Shown here: piece by piece, positions 20,290 to 30,601 of the stretch
Layout of the letters: each line of letters begins with the position of its first letter
Numbering within the stretch: the first letter of the stretch is position 1
Assembly: GCF_000143415.4 (NCBI RefSeq)
Contig: NW_003314297.1
Coordinates: 875,356 to 906,388 of the forward strand
Direction of reading: 5' to 3'
DNA from: Selaginella moellendorffii
Lineage: Eukaryota; Streptophyta; Lycopodiopsida; Selaginellales; Selaginellaceae
Length of the DNA stretch: 31,033 nt
Notes under the pieces: model-generated
The model's database searches: none
Seen by the model: only the letters and a program-made list of their open reading frames with translations
Told to the model about the DNA's origin: nothing
Program-made: the position numbers and the translations under genes

Positions 20290-20614
20290 TCAGTAGCAGC
20301 AGTCACCTGAAACCGGACGGAGAATCAGATTCTGCCACTGCTCTCTCAGAGCACAGATTCTTTCCTCGTGTTTGGACCTCGTCTCTGTCCACGTTTGCAT
20401 TTTCTCCCGTTCCTCCCATGCAACGCTAGCCTTCTCCCAGTCCCACACTTGTTTCCACTGCGTGCCACTGATGCCAAACTTCGAGTCGGCCACACTAGTG
20501 GGAGGAGTATCCTAACAACGAGCACTTGGATCTTAGAAAAACTCAAGAGGCGAAAAAGCAATCAGCTGAACATACCCGGAAAGCCAGCAGCCTTTGCGGT
20601 CGACGTGATCTCTT
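20290..20614 (-). other. Possible alternative C-terminal exons of the PBP gene (or small separate ORF)
   Basis: Downstream of the PBP stop, two in-phase pieces can be spliced. The first is 20614-20576 (KRSRRPQRLLAFR), ending at a GTATGT donor. The second is 20511-20290, opening DTPPTSVADSKFGISGTQWK, then a Trp/Glu/Lys-rich helix (WDWEKASVAWEEREKMQTW), and ending with a stop. A donor inside the last PBP exon (GAG|GTAGTT at 20742/20741, or TTT|GTGCGA slightly later) would connect them in phase. The Trp-rich helical sequence looks like genuine protein, but I cannot tell whether it is a PBP tail, a separate small gene or a relic. Confidence 0.4.
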
Positions 20615-20660
20615 CTCAAAATCGCGAGAACCTTGGTTGCCGTATCTATCTCGTCCATAG

Positions 20661-23600
20661 TCATGGAATCTTTGGATTGGAAGGCCCTGGATTCAGTCGC
20701 ACAAACTCTTGAGGAATCTTATGTCTGAACTGGTGAACTACCTCGTGAGCGAGAATCATAAAATGCTTCCAAAGTGGAGCCGCGTGTGAATAACCTGTGA
20801 CTGTCACAAAAACGAAGGGATCAAACTTTGACAGCCTAGAAAACAAAGCCTTTACTTGGATGCATTCCACCAACAGGAGTGTTGTCGTCATATCCAATCC
20901 AGACCTGTCATCGCAACTCAAAGACGTGGATATTCTCAATATGAACCGGTTCCCTTACCACACAAGAAAGCTCGGGCGTAAAGCCAGCAAACCACGCGTC
21001 TCTGTAGCCATCAGAAGTTCCCGTTTTCCCAGCGCAAGGCCTTCCTATTCTTGCAGATTGTCCAGTTCCTTTCTCTACAACGGCCTGCAGTAGCCTCCTG
21101 AGCTCAGACACTGCATACTCGTCCACAACCGCCTCTTCACTTGGTGCCGGCTGAGGAAAAGCGCGACACCACTTCAGCTTTTAACAAAAGGATTGACATC
21201 ACCACGTACCTGTTCCTGTAAAACTTCGCCTTGGGAATCCCGCACACAGGAAATCATGTATGGCTTTCGGTAGATTCCTCCGGAGGCAATAGTTGCATAC
21301 ACAGTAGCAAGTTGCAGTGGAGTCACCTGAACGAGTATACAGGTAGATCGTGAGCAGTGGCAATACAAATATTTACCTCACAGCCGCCAAGGGACAGAGA
21401 CAGTTCGTAAGGAAGAAATGTATCAATGCCAAGCGCCGCTCCCATGGCACATACCTACATATACAGCTTATAGATAGAAACACAATGGTCTGTCAAAAAC
21501 CTTGTCGACTCCGACTTCTGCACACAGTTTTACAGTTGGAATGTTCAGAGATCTCAGCAGCGATTCTTCCACTGTAACCTGTTTCAAAACAGAAAGTTAA
21601 GTCCCATGAAGCTGGATAGCTTACTCTTCCTCTATATTTGCGGTCGTAGTTCTCCGGAGTAAAGCCACCAATTGTGTAAGGAGCGTCCACTATCGTACGG
21701 CTTGGATCACTAGCACAGACATAGCCTTAAAGAAGAGCATGAACATATGAAAAAAGCCCTTCGCGATGTTCCTTACATTCCTTCGGCTAGAGCTGTAAGG
21801 TACACAACGGGTTTGAATGTCGAACCAGGTGATCGAAATGCCTGCGTACAAAACTTTCACTATTACAGAGTTGAAGCAAGATTCTCGAACCTGCGTGCAT
21901 CGATTAAAACTGCTTTCATAGTAGTCCCTGCCACCGACAAGTACACGAACCGCACCACTTAAAGGATCGATACCAATCACTGCTCCTTCCATCCTATCGG
22001 CAACTATAAGGTGACTTGAAAAACACAATATCACACTTACTTTGCTACAGCTGCCTTCTTGCTTTCATCCTCATATTTTGCAAGAGATGCTTCTAATCTC
22101 TTTTCCCTGCATGTCCCAGTAGGAGCTGAAAATGTCAGGTGGAAGACAAATTCTACATACATCCAATCGAATCGCAAACAAACAGCTGCTTTGGCTTTCT
22201 CCGCAGCAAGAGAAATGGCTTTATCTGTTTCCTCTCTGCAGTAAGACTTACTTAATTGCGATACACAACCTGGAAACCTGTACCTGAGCTTACTGACGTC
22301 CATTTTTCGACGACGCTTCTTCGCATCCTTTTGGATCCTTCACAAAGTATGCCAGAGGTTGTCAAAGTAAAAAATGAGTAAGATACCTTAACGTAACCGC
22401 GTTTACGGCTTTCAAAATTTCCTCGGCTCGAGTTTTTCCTAATTTTTTAATTTTCTCGCGGATCTTCCCGATCTCCTTATCCGCAAGAACCAACCTTTCA
22501 TTATCAAATTCGGACAAAGCTTCCGTGATGGTCTTTTCAGCTATATCTTGTATGGACAAGTCCAGTGTAGTATGTATCTATGAAACACAATATGTTTCAC
22601 CAAAGCTGTACACATTTCATATGAATACCTGTAATCCGCCGCGAAGAATGTGGTCTCTTCCATAAGTTTGCGTCAGCTCATACAGCACCTGAAGGGCCAA
22701 TCTCAAGTCAGCCAAACATCTCCATAAAGACAAACCTCGCTGACAAAGTAAGGAGCACGCCATGGACCACAGGTTCCTTCCTGATACTCCAAAGAGAGAG
22801 AGAGAGGTTCATTAACCGCGGCAGCAGCACTGTCGGCATCCAGAAATCCAACCTCGACCATGCGCCGGAGTGTTCTAGCCTGAGGCTTTTTCCCTCTAAT
22901 CGAGTGGTGTTAGTAAACAAGTCAGCCTCGTCTTTCATACCTGCTAGGATCTCTATATGGTGACAGAAGTTCGGGTGCAGGAATAATGCCTGCTAGCATT
23001 GCGCATTCTGCTAGCGTCAACAGTGATGGATGCTTTCCAAAGTAAAACGCTGCGGCGGCTTTCAAACCGTAGACACCGTGGCCCCAATAAATCTGCCAGA
23101 AAGTGGTCAGTCCAAAGCATTGCACAGCCAAAACGTCGAACACAATCACCTTGTCAAGGTAAAGACGTAAGATATCCCACTTGGACATACGTTTCTCCAA
23201 AAGAAGTGCTAGAATGATCTCCACAGCCTTGCGAGACCATTTTCGTTCGTTTGTTAGAAATAAGTTCTTCACCAGCTGCGCGAAAGAACAAAACAAACTT
23301 GATCCAGTGCAAGAAAAAGAAACAGGAAAACCCAAAGTACCTGTTGCGTGATCGTGCTTCCACCACCGCTAGAAGAAAGCGTAAGCACCGCACGAGAAAT
23401 CCCTCTCGGATCAATTCCATGGTGCTCAAAGAAACGCCGATCCTCGGAAGCTACCACCGCCTGCCACATCGCCGAAGGAATGTCGCTCGGACGGAGAGGA
23501 CCGGTCGAGGCCGAAGTTTTCAAAGGATCTCGCTTGCCAATGTATCCTCCAGGAACAAGAGTGGCAATCACCTCGCCGTGACAGTCATAAATCACAGTCT

Positions 23601-24075
23601 CGGGCTCTTCTCCTTGTCCAAACTTTGGATCAGCTCTCGGCTGCTCGCCTTCGAGTTTCCTCCATCTGTCTATGAAATCCGGGGGCAGAGCCGAGAGCAA
23701 GATCTTCACAACGCTGGCCACCCCGCTGAAAGCTAAAACTATCCCAAGAGCGCCAAGCACGGACTTGACCCATTTCTTCCGGCTTCCTGGCTGTTTACTT
23801 CCACTGCCAGAAAATCTCCACCCCGTCTTCTTCGCCCTGGAGGACACGCATTGCGCGCTGTTGAGCGCCCGAAACAGTTCTAGCTCTATCCTCGTCTTCC
23901 AATCGGCAAGTAGAGCCTCGCAATCTGGCTGGGAGCTGGAGATACCTATCGCCTCTCTCGTTGCTGCCGCTGCTATGGCCTCGGAATCGCACGCTCCTGG
24001 ACAAAGCGATTGCTGCTTGCAAAATGCCAGACCTGGAGGGTGTCCTAGCAGCGCCATCCCCTCCCTGGAATGCAT
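20661..24075 (-). CDS. Pbp: Bifunctional class A penicillin-binding protein (plastid peptidoglycan synthase)
   Basis: This is a cyanobacterial-type PBP1A that polymerises glycan from lipid II (GT51 domain) and cross-links peptides (transpeptidase domain). In moss, Pbp is needed for chloroplast division. Eighteen exons join in phase to 839 aa: 24075-23341, 23275-23150, 23092-22941, 22895-22736, 22688-22629, 22577-22387, 22337-22284, 22235-22161, 22106-22041, 21993-21891, 21841-21777, 21709-21625, 21578-21501, 21454-21377, 21326-21210, 21150-20959, 20904-20856 and 20794-20661. A ~100-aa leader (possible transit peptide) precedes one TM helix (about 102-127). GT51 motifs are EDRRFFEHHGID (catalytic Glu211), GGSTITQQ, RKAVE (260-264), the GHGVYGLKAAAAFYFGK segment and LAECAMLAGIIPAP. 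Transpeptidase motifs are PGSTFKP (nucleophile Ser581), SLN (634-636) and KTGT (Lys757). A charged helical insert of about 120 aa (419-541) separates the domains. All catalytic residues are present. Confidence 0.92.
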
Positions 24076-24289
24076 AAACCCTAACCCATTGTTTGATCAA
24101 AAGAATAAATCTTCCCGGGCTTTCAATTCATCTTTAAGCTATAGCCCTGCTAGCTCCCTCTTTTGCTTCAAAAAAAAAAAACAAACAAACTTCCTAGTTC
24201 CATTCTGTCATCCCGGAAATGAGGAGTCGGAGTTTCTCAACTAAAGAGTAAAGATGGAGAAAAAGCAAGATTTTTGTTGGGATGGCCGC

Positions 24290-25980
24290 ACGTCGTCCTT
24301 GCTCATGCTGTATTTGCTGCTGGCACCGCTGCTGTGAAATCATAGTTTTCATCCTCGTCATCAGTCTCATATTCCTGATCAGAGTCGGTCTCATCAGCAG
24401 CCGCATCGACCACTCCATTTCTAATGGTCTCACATAGTCGTCCATCTCTGTGGGATATCGTTTGGCATTGCCATTCCAGCACCTCTCGTTCGATTAAATG
24501 TGGGAAAGCTTGTGAATCTGGTCCCTTGACAATCCATTGCGGGGGAATTTGTGTACATACTTCTGTGTGTCAAAACACCTCTCCGCAGCTGCATCGCGTA
24601 GAACAAAGAAAGAAAACGATGTTAGTCCCCCGCAATCGAGGGTCTTGATACCATACCAGACCAGTTTCAAAATGGGAAGCATATCATTGATCATCTCCCA
24701 AAGTTCATCGTTGTTGATGGCATTGCAGAACCTGACAGCCTTTGCAAGGACTGGTTGCTAAGGATCGCTCCCACCGTCCAAACTCCTCGCTGCTGACAAC
24801 CTCTCTCAATACCTCACGGAATTCTTCTGAATATACTAGCCAACATGGTTTCTGCTGGTTTCACTCGCTTACGTTTCAGCAAGTTTTTGCTGCGAACAAG
24901 CATTGGCGTGGTGGTGATAACCCGCACCATAAACTTGGTGTCAGCTACGATGTTTCTGAACCAAATTTCGTTTCCAGGCCGTCACCACAAAGTTCAGAGG
25001 GTGAGGTTGGCACCTCAACGACCATAGCCGGGAAAACCTCTCTTCTAAGAGCTTCCCTCAGAGCACGCAATTATCCATAATAACTGCAATTATGGACACG
25101 GGACCGATCTCTCGAAGAACTTCCTCAAGGTATCCAGCAATTGCCTCACCTCGGAAAAGAGACACTGTAATAGAAAATGTTACGTACCTGTGATTCCCAA
25201 TTCACGAACTTGAATGGTGTGGTCGTAAGTCTCGATGCGCACAGACATGAGCATGACGTTGTTTTTGTGTCCAACCATATGCAACTAGTGTCAGTGGGAG
25301 AGAATTCGCTGCGTGATTTTCCATCACCCTTGCCACCCTTTGCTTGCTCTTTCCATAAGCACGATTCAGCAGGGTAGTGCGGAGAGCACCTTCGGATGGT
25401 AACTCGAACACTGGGCCAGCTTGTGCGATACTGTCACCTGCCTCCTTCCAAGCTGGATTCTGTAGCGTATGCAAAGCCCTACGATTTCCAAGTACAGATA
25501 TGCGAAAGAAATGAAAAGGCAAAATTCGTAACTTACTGCAGTTTCGGTTGTGACCATGTCTTCCTCAGTGTATCGTCGTGGATGCAGGCTCGCCAGTAGT
25601 TGTTCGCCAGCTCGCGAGTAGCAGTAGCCGCATCAATTCAAAGTGGTCGAGGAACAAAATAAAAACAATCAAATCCAAGACAAAAAAAAAAACCTGATCT
25701 TGATATCCTTTGAGGAGCCTCGCTGTCGTTGACCCTCCATTCTTCCTTCTTTTGCTTTTTCCTGCTGTTCTCCTGCTGTTGGCGCTGGGGGCAAGGCGGC
25801 CGCGCCGGCGGAGCAGCAGCACTTGCCGAGGGGCGATTGTGGCAATGCCGATGCTGCTGGAGCTGGCCGCGTTGCTGGGTGGCGTGGAAGAGGACTGGCG
25901 CCGTTGTTGATATACCACATTATTGTGTTTCTGCCCTAGGCCTCCTACACTTACTTTTAGCCTCACTCTCTTGTCTTTAA
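24290..25980 (-). mobile_element. Decayed hAT-type transposase (DUF659-like)
   Basis: Minus-strand pieces follow the order of a plant hAT/DUF659 transposase. A Lys/Arg-rich start (about 25980-25690) is followed by LPSEGALRTTLLNRAYGKSK, then QRVARVMENHAANSLPLTLV and a GW dipeptide (about 25420-25260). After a frame change come NNVMLMSVRIETYDHTIQV (about 25250-25200), FRGEAIAGYLEEVLREIGPV and SIIAVIMDNC (about 25160-25085), and further on ELWEMINDMLPILKLVWYGI (about 24705-24640). An acidic tail (DSDQEYETDDEDENYDF) lies near 24330-24390. Frameshifts and stops break the reading, and the C-terminal dimerisation motif and terminal inverted repeats were not found. The element ends about 200 bp upstream of the PBP start codon. 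Confidence 0.6.
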
Positions 25981-26563
25981 CAATGGGTCTTCAATTGTTC
26001 CTTTGCTAGAAGAAAAGGAGACAAACACAATAGGAATTCTACGTTGATGTTATTGGCAATTGTGTCATTTATAACATTGCTCCCTTGCCAGAACTATAGG
26101 TAGATGACAATCACCTTTCTTGGTAATTGTATCATCTACCAAATCTGGTATAAGAGGAATAATTTCATCATCTAACTTAAGACAGCCTTCTACTTTGCAT
26201 ATCCTTTTGCTAGTCCTTTTCTTATCTATCTGAATCATCTATTGTAGTGGCGGTGGCATCAACTGGAACATCATTGGCCAAGTGTTTGAGCTTAGGCTGA
26301 GAATGATTGACTGCCTTTTACTTCTATTGTAAGTGGGGCTCACAGCAAGTTAAATGATATGGTTTTAATTCATTGATAGTGTAGCTGAAATTATGCTATC
26401 TCACAGTTTTTATTAAAAATATCAACCTTAAAACTTGACTATAGTTTGACAAAAGTTTAAGACTGAAAAATCACAGTATTATAGTATGCTTAGATATTCC
26501 TTGGAGAGTCTAGTTACAATGGCAGCTTGTGATCATTTTAATTAAAATTTCAATATATCAAAA
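25981..26563. other. AT-rich spacer, no gene seen
   Basis: Both strands are stop-rich and I see no domain, RNA gene or clear repeat. Base composition shifts here from gene-like to strongly AT-rich. A few short near-repeats (e.g. tcatctacc / tcatctaac near 26130-26180) are too weak to call. Confidence 0.5.
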
Positions 26564-27394
26564 TTACTTCAATGCCCACCAAACTGTATTAAGTGCATTT
26601 AACTTGTAAGATATTAAATTACAGTCATTTTGTAATATTATATATGTAAAAATAAAACAACGTTTTATTGAACAATATTTTCCTATGGACCATAAAAGTT
26701 TTTGAAAATTACCACCATATAAAACTAAGTTACCATCATTTTGATTTATTAAAATACAGTTACCTTTATCATAAAAAGTATATGTTTCAAATATTATATT
26801 TAGTCCACAATAAAGTATCAAATTGCAATTAGATTGTAAAAATAATATATTCTTTTTATTTGGTGATATTAAAAAATTACCTTTATATAATATTTGATAA
26901 ATTGGAAAACTACTGTCAAGTGTAGTTAATGAAATATGACAATCTTTAAGTGAAGAAATGATAATATTGAATTTACTTCTAGATAAATATGTACTTTTAT
27001 TCTTCCAAATTATTACAGCATACTGTATTTCATATAAACGTGCAGTTATTTGTGCTGCATCTGCGCCTTGTATAATCATCAATTCGTGATGATTTTCAGT
27101 TAGCTCATTTATTTGGCGGCTTATAGTTGATCCTTTAATAGTTATATTTAAAAACTCTTCATCACAAAATCCCCCTAATCTTCTTATTGCTACACAAACT
27201 ATACCTTGAGAAACTGTAATTAATTTAAAATCAACATATTTTGGTGAATAGTTTTCAGTAAGAATTAATTTTCTAGTAAGTTCATAAATTCCTTTATTAA
27301 TAATATCATTGATATCTTGTTCATTTAACTTACCAGTATTTCCCCATGTATATGAAACTTGATAACATGGTTGAATCAAGAAAAAGAAAATCAT
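26564..27394 (-). CDS. GNA-type (bulb) mannose-binding lectin with unassigned N-terminal half
   Basis: A single open frame of 276 aa in very AT-rich DNA. The C-terminal ~115 residues form a B_lectin (GNA) domain with three carbohydrate-site motifs of the QxDxNxVxY type: QSNCNLILY (187-195, Asp changed to Asn), QNDGNLVLY (218-226, canonical) and QNDCNLISY (255-263). Spacing of 31 and 37 residues fits a beta-prism II fold, and VWW near the end matches the usual terminal strand. Such lectins bind mannose glycans. No kinase or PAN domain follows. Residues 1-155 match no family I know. They contain several predicted helices and GGFCDEEFLNITIKGS and HHELMIIQGADAAQITARLY segments. A short hydrophobic start (MIFFFLI) is too brief for a sure signal peptide. 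The start is the first ATG after an in-frame upstream stop. It could be one exon of a larger gene. Confidence 0.75.
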   Translation of the reverse strand: MIFFFLIQPCYQVSYTWGNTGKLNEQDINDIINKGIYELTRKLILTENYSPKYVDFKLITVSQGIVCVAIRRLGGFCDEEFLNITIKGSTISRQINELTENHHELMIIQGADAAQITARLYEIQYAVIIWKNKSTYLSRSKFNIIISSLKDCHISLTTLDSSFPIYQILYKGNFLISPNKKNILFLQSNCNLILYCGLNIIFETYTFYDKGNCILINQNDGNLVLYGGNFQKLLWSIGKYCSIKRCFIFTYIILQNDCNLISYKLNALNTVWWALK

Positions 27395-27841
27395 AGCTAA
27401 TATATTTTAGTATTTTAAATTACTTTAATAAATTATTATGAAAATTCTCAAATAAATTTTAAAGATATTTCAATACTCTTAAAATAAATAAATCAATACT
27501 TTTAAAAAAACTATTTATGAATACTTTTATATTCTAATGTGTTATAATATTATTAACTAACTTTTTTAGCAACAATATAAGTGAACCTTCTTTAATGTTC
27601 CTATGTCTTATTTCTGATATATTTTTAAACATAAATTTACCTTCATACAATTGGAAATATTAAAAAAATTTATTAAAAAATAAAAATTATTTTAAAAATA
27701 TTTTTAGCTGAAAAGGTTGCTAGAATTTTAATATTTAACTAAAATTATTTAAAATTGGCTGATTTTATAATATGCTATACCTATAATACATTTTTTAATA
27801 AAGATAAAAGTTAATATATTAATAAATTTTATTTGATAGAA

Positions 27842-27844
<3 letters not shown>

Positions 27845-27921
<77 letters not shown>
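27845..27921. repeat. (AT)38 microsatellite
   Basis: An uninterrupted AT dinucleotide run of about 77 bp. The true length may vary between individuals and is prone to assembly error. Confidence 0.95.
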
Positions 27922-27923
<2 letters not shown>

Positions 27924-28240
27924 CTATTATTAAAATAAAAAAAATATGAGTGGAATATAGAAATATGTATATTTAATTAGCCTAAAAACAGTAGCTTACA
28001 GACAAGAGTGAGTAGTCCAGATTGCAATTTGACAACTATCAAAATTCTATTATGCTAATAATAGTATATAGTATAATAGACAAACATCAAATAGATAGAA
28101 GGTAATTAAGGTTATTTTCCTTTTGTTAATTGAAGGATGGAAGGTTGCTAGGGTTTCTCCTCAGGATCAGAGTCATTGAAGGATTTATAGGTAGTGTAAT
28201 TTGTCCTTAATCTCTTTGTACAACACACTTTAGCTACTAC

Positions 28241-28289
28241 ATATCTATATATCTATCTATCTCTCTCTCTCTCTCTCTCTATATATATA
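28241..28289. repeat. Compound (TATC)n-(CT)10-(AT)n microsatellite
   Basis: A TATC/ATCT-type run (28241-28260) passes into a perfect (CT)10 run (28261-28280) and then a short AT run. Confidence 0.85.
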
Positions 28290-28899
28290 AATTTTTTTTT
28301 TATAGAGGATTGATTTGTTGATTGTCATGCCAAAACTCATAAACTTATAGTACCACAACATTTAATATGGTCCCTTTCACTGAGCCTCTTAGACAATTTA
28401 AATAATATAATATTGGAAAAATGAAGTAATACTAAATTATACATTTTGAACTCCATAAGTGGATGATAATGAGAGTTATGGTATTGTTGTTGCTTCACTT
28501 GTAGCTTAATTATTTAGCAAATTTTACTTGAATTAGTGGAAAAATGCTCATCAAATATTGATCTTAGTACCTAGTATCAGTAGCTTGTGGTAAATGTGAA
28601 TATAAACTTAACTTCAATTAATATTATGAAAAAATAAAAGTTTATATAATAAAGCACCACTAGAGTTTTACATGCTTATGATATATAAATATGGAAGATA
28701 TGACAAATACTATCCCAATTTAAATGTTAAAAATTTATATACTTTGCAATTATCCCCTTGAATTTCTGAACAACCCATTCCAGTAAACTATTCATTACAT
28801 ATCCCTAGTTAAGACATTAAGATATGAAATGCCTTAACTATAACTATGTGATCATTATCTGAGAGAATCCACTCTACATGTTAGAATACTATTTGATTG

Positions 28900-29890
28900 A
28901 GGAGGAATTATTCAATAATAGTCATAGATATATTACTAAAAACACTAACTTCCACCCAATAAGTCATGTAGTCAAAAATAATAATGATGTGCTCATTGCT
29001 AGTAGTTAAACATGGTAAAGCCCTTATCAAATCAAACATCACTAATTCAAATGGAAAATTATAATTAACTTTAATTATCCTTTTGTAGTACAAGAGGGAG
29101 TATTATAAGTTTGGGATCAAATGCAATTATGCATATATTGAATAATGTTATATTACATCTTTGATTAATAGAAAGATTTGCATAGTTTCTTAGTCACATT
29201 AAGATGTTCTATGCACTTGCCTAGAATAGAAGAGTCATAGTAAGTGTGGAGGAAACATAGAATAAAAATTGAAAGCACCATTAGACATAAATGGTCATCA
29301 AGATTAATATCCATGGCTTAACCTTTTAAGCTTTATAAACTTCGTTAAAAGAAGGTAATTCCAACTCTGCACTTTGTGAACATTAAATATCAACTATAGC
29401 AACTGCCAATAGTACAGAGTTCAAAAAATCCATTAATGCTTAAATAATAAATTCATTATAAATATGATAAGAGAGGAGTTTGAGAAAATGTGTTAGCATT
29501 AACTATGAAACTCCCTAAATGATGAATGACCTTGAAGTTATATATTTGAGTCTTCAAATCTAATTGAGTAATATGACTAATAAAGTTTTTCCATTTCAAT
29601 ACTAAAGTGATTATAGCATGATTGCCCTCTAACAACATTTGAGAACCATGCAAGTATGCATAAAGCTTTGTGAAACCTTAAACCAATGCTAAAACACTCT
29701 TCTATTCTAAAGTAGTTCACCTTTAGTAGTTTTAGTGTATAGTTGATATATGTAATAGGATAATGTTAACCATGCACACTCATGTTTTCTTCATCAACAC
29801 ACAACACTAAAACATCCATGTGAAAGGTCAAGTGTAATTAAAATATTCCAAAATTGGAGAAATAATCAACACTTTTTGGATCAGAGTTAG
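28900..29890 (-). mobile_element. Ty3/gypsy retrotransposon remnant (RNase H, zinc-binding region, integrase)
   Basis: Minus-strand pieces follow Ty3/gypsy pol order. A decayed RNase H start near 29880-29800 is followed by ALV.GFTKLYAYLHGSQ (about 29680-29640), then WKNFISHITQLDLKTQIYNF and KVIHHLGSFIVNANTFSQTP (29600-29465), which match the C-terminal RNase H wording of these elements. Next are traces of the H2C2 region (HLNVTK near 29190; YAHNCI and TPSCTTKG near 29130-29080), then the integrase core start PFELVMFDLIRALPCLTTSN with HIIIIFDYMTYWVEVSVFSN (29060-28930). Asp of the DDE triad is visible in FDLI. Many stops and frame changes interrupt it and no LTRs were found, so this is a dead fragment. 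Confidence 0.7.
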
Positions 29891-29899
29891 ATTGAAAGG

Positions 29900-30600
29900 A
29901 AAGAAAGAACTTTGCAAGAGTAAGTACCAAGAATGCCACACTACAAAATTACAATCTTTGTGTATGGTTGATTGAATCCCCTCTCAGTGACCACTGCTCA
30001 GGTATCACCTATAAGCTTGGCAATGCTATGGGGATTCAAGATAAGATTTTTCCCAAGGAACGAAGAGAAGAAAATACATACTGGAAGTAAAGATTGCTTG
30101 TGTTATCTTTGACCACCCTGGTACTTGCAATCTTTCAGACAACATCTAGGCCTTCGACCACCCGCCCTACCACTGAATTCATTGGGAATTTCAAAGAATT
30201 CATTGGGAAACCAAGTAGGATCCCAACTTCTAGTGATAGAACAGCTTCAATGGCCTCAAGCTGCATTCCCTTGTGTCAACAGCCTCAAGCTGCATTTCCA
30301 AGCATCTTTTGCAATGCCATTCCAAATCATTTTCTTCCCTCTTCCTCTTGCTGCCAGACGACTCAACACGCAAAATCCCCTTTAATCATTTAAAAACCTT
30401 CTTTATGAGAAGAACGGAAACGAACCTGAATGGCAGCAGCTGTGACTCTAAACTCATCATAGCCCCCCTCTCTCTGCTCTCAACCAGGTTCCCTACTGTG
30501 CCCGCCTTCAAGCCCTGTACTGAAATCTCCAAATTAAAACCCTGAAAAATAAAACAAAACTTGAGTTTGTGAACATGCCAAAATAAATAAATTTGTGAAC
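29900..30600. other. Spacer with two short tandem duplications
   Basis: No gene supported. Plus-strand ORFs at 30094-30545 overlap in three frames and none shows a domain. Two short direct repeats are visible: gaattcattgggaa at about 30176 and 30199, and cctcaagctgcatt at about 30255 and 30282. The base composition here is closer to the gene-rich core than to its AT-rich surroundings. It may belong to the Harbinger element that follows. Confidence 0.45.
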
Positions 30601-30601
30601 T

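Larger units (their letters stand above)
27395..28899. other. Very AT-rich intergenic stretch
   Basis: No gene supported. It contains two microsatellites, listed separately, and long stop-rich AT sequence. The part from about 28740 to 28899 may continue the Ty3/gypsy integrase remnant on the minus strand but is too decayed to prove. Confidence 0.5.

Noticed and set aside
20718-20741. 24-nt intron near the end of the PBP gene (GTAGTT...CATAAG)
   Set aside because: Too short for a spliceosomal intron; the frame reads through it, so it was kept as coding in the main model.
27841-27921. CRISPR-like or structured repeat
   Set aside because: It is a simple AT dinucleotide run without spacers.
30094-30545. 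Overlapping plus-strand ORFs as a gene
   Set aside because: Three frames are open over the same stretch with no domain or splice logic; no support beyond chance openness.
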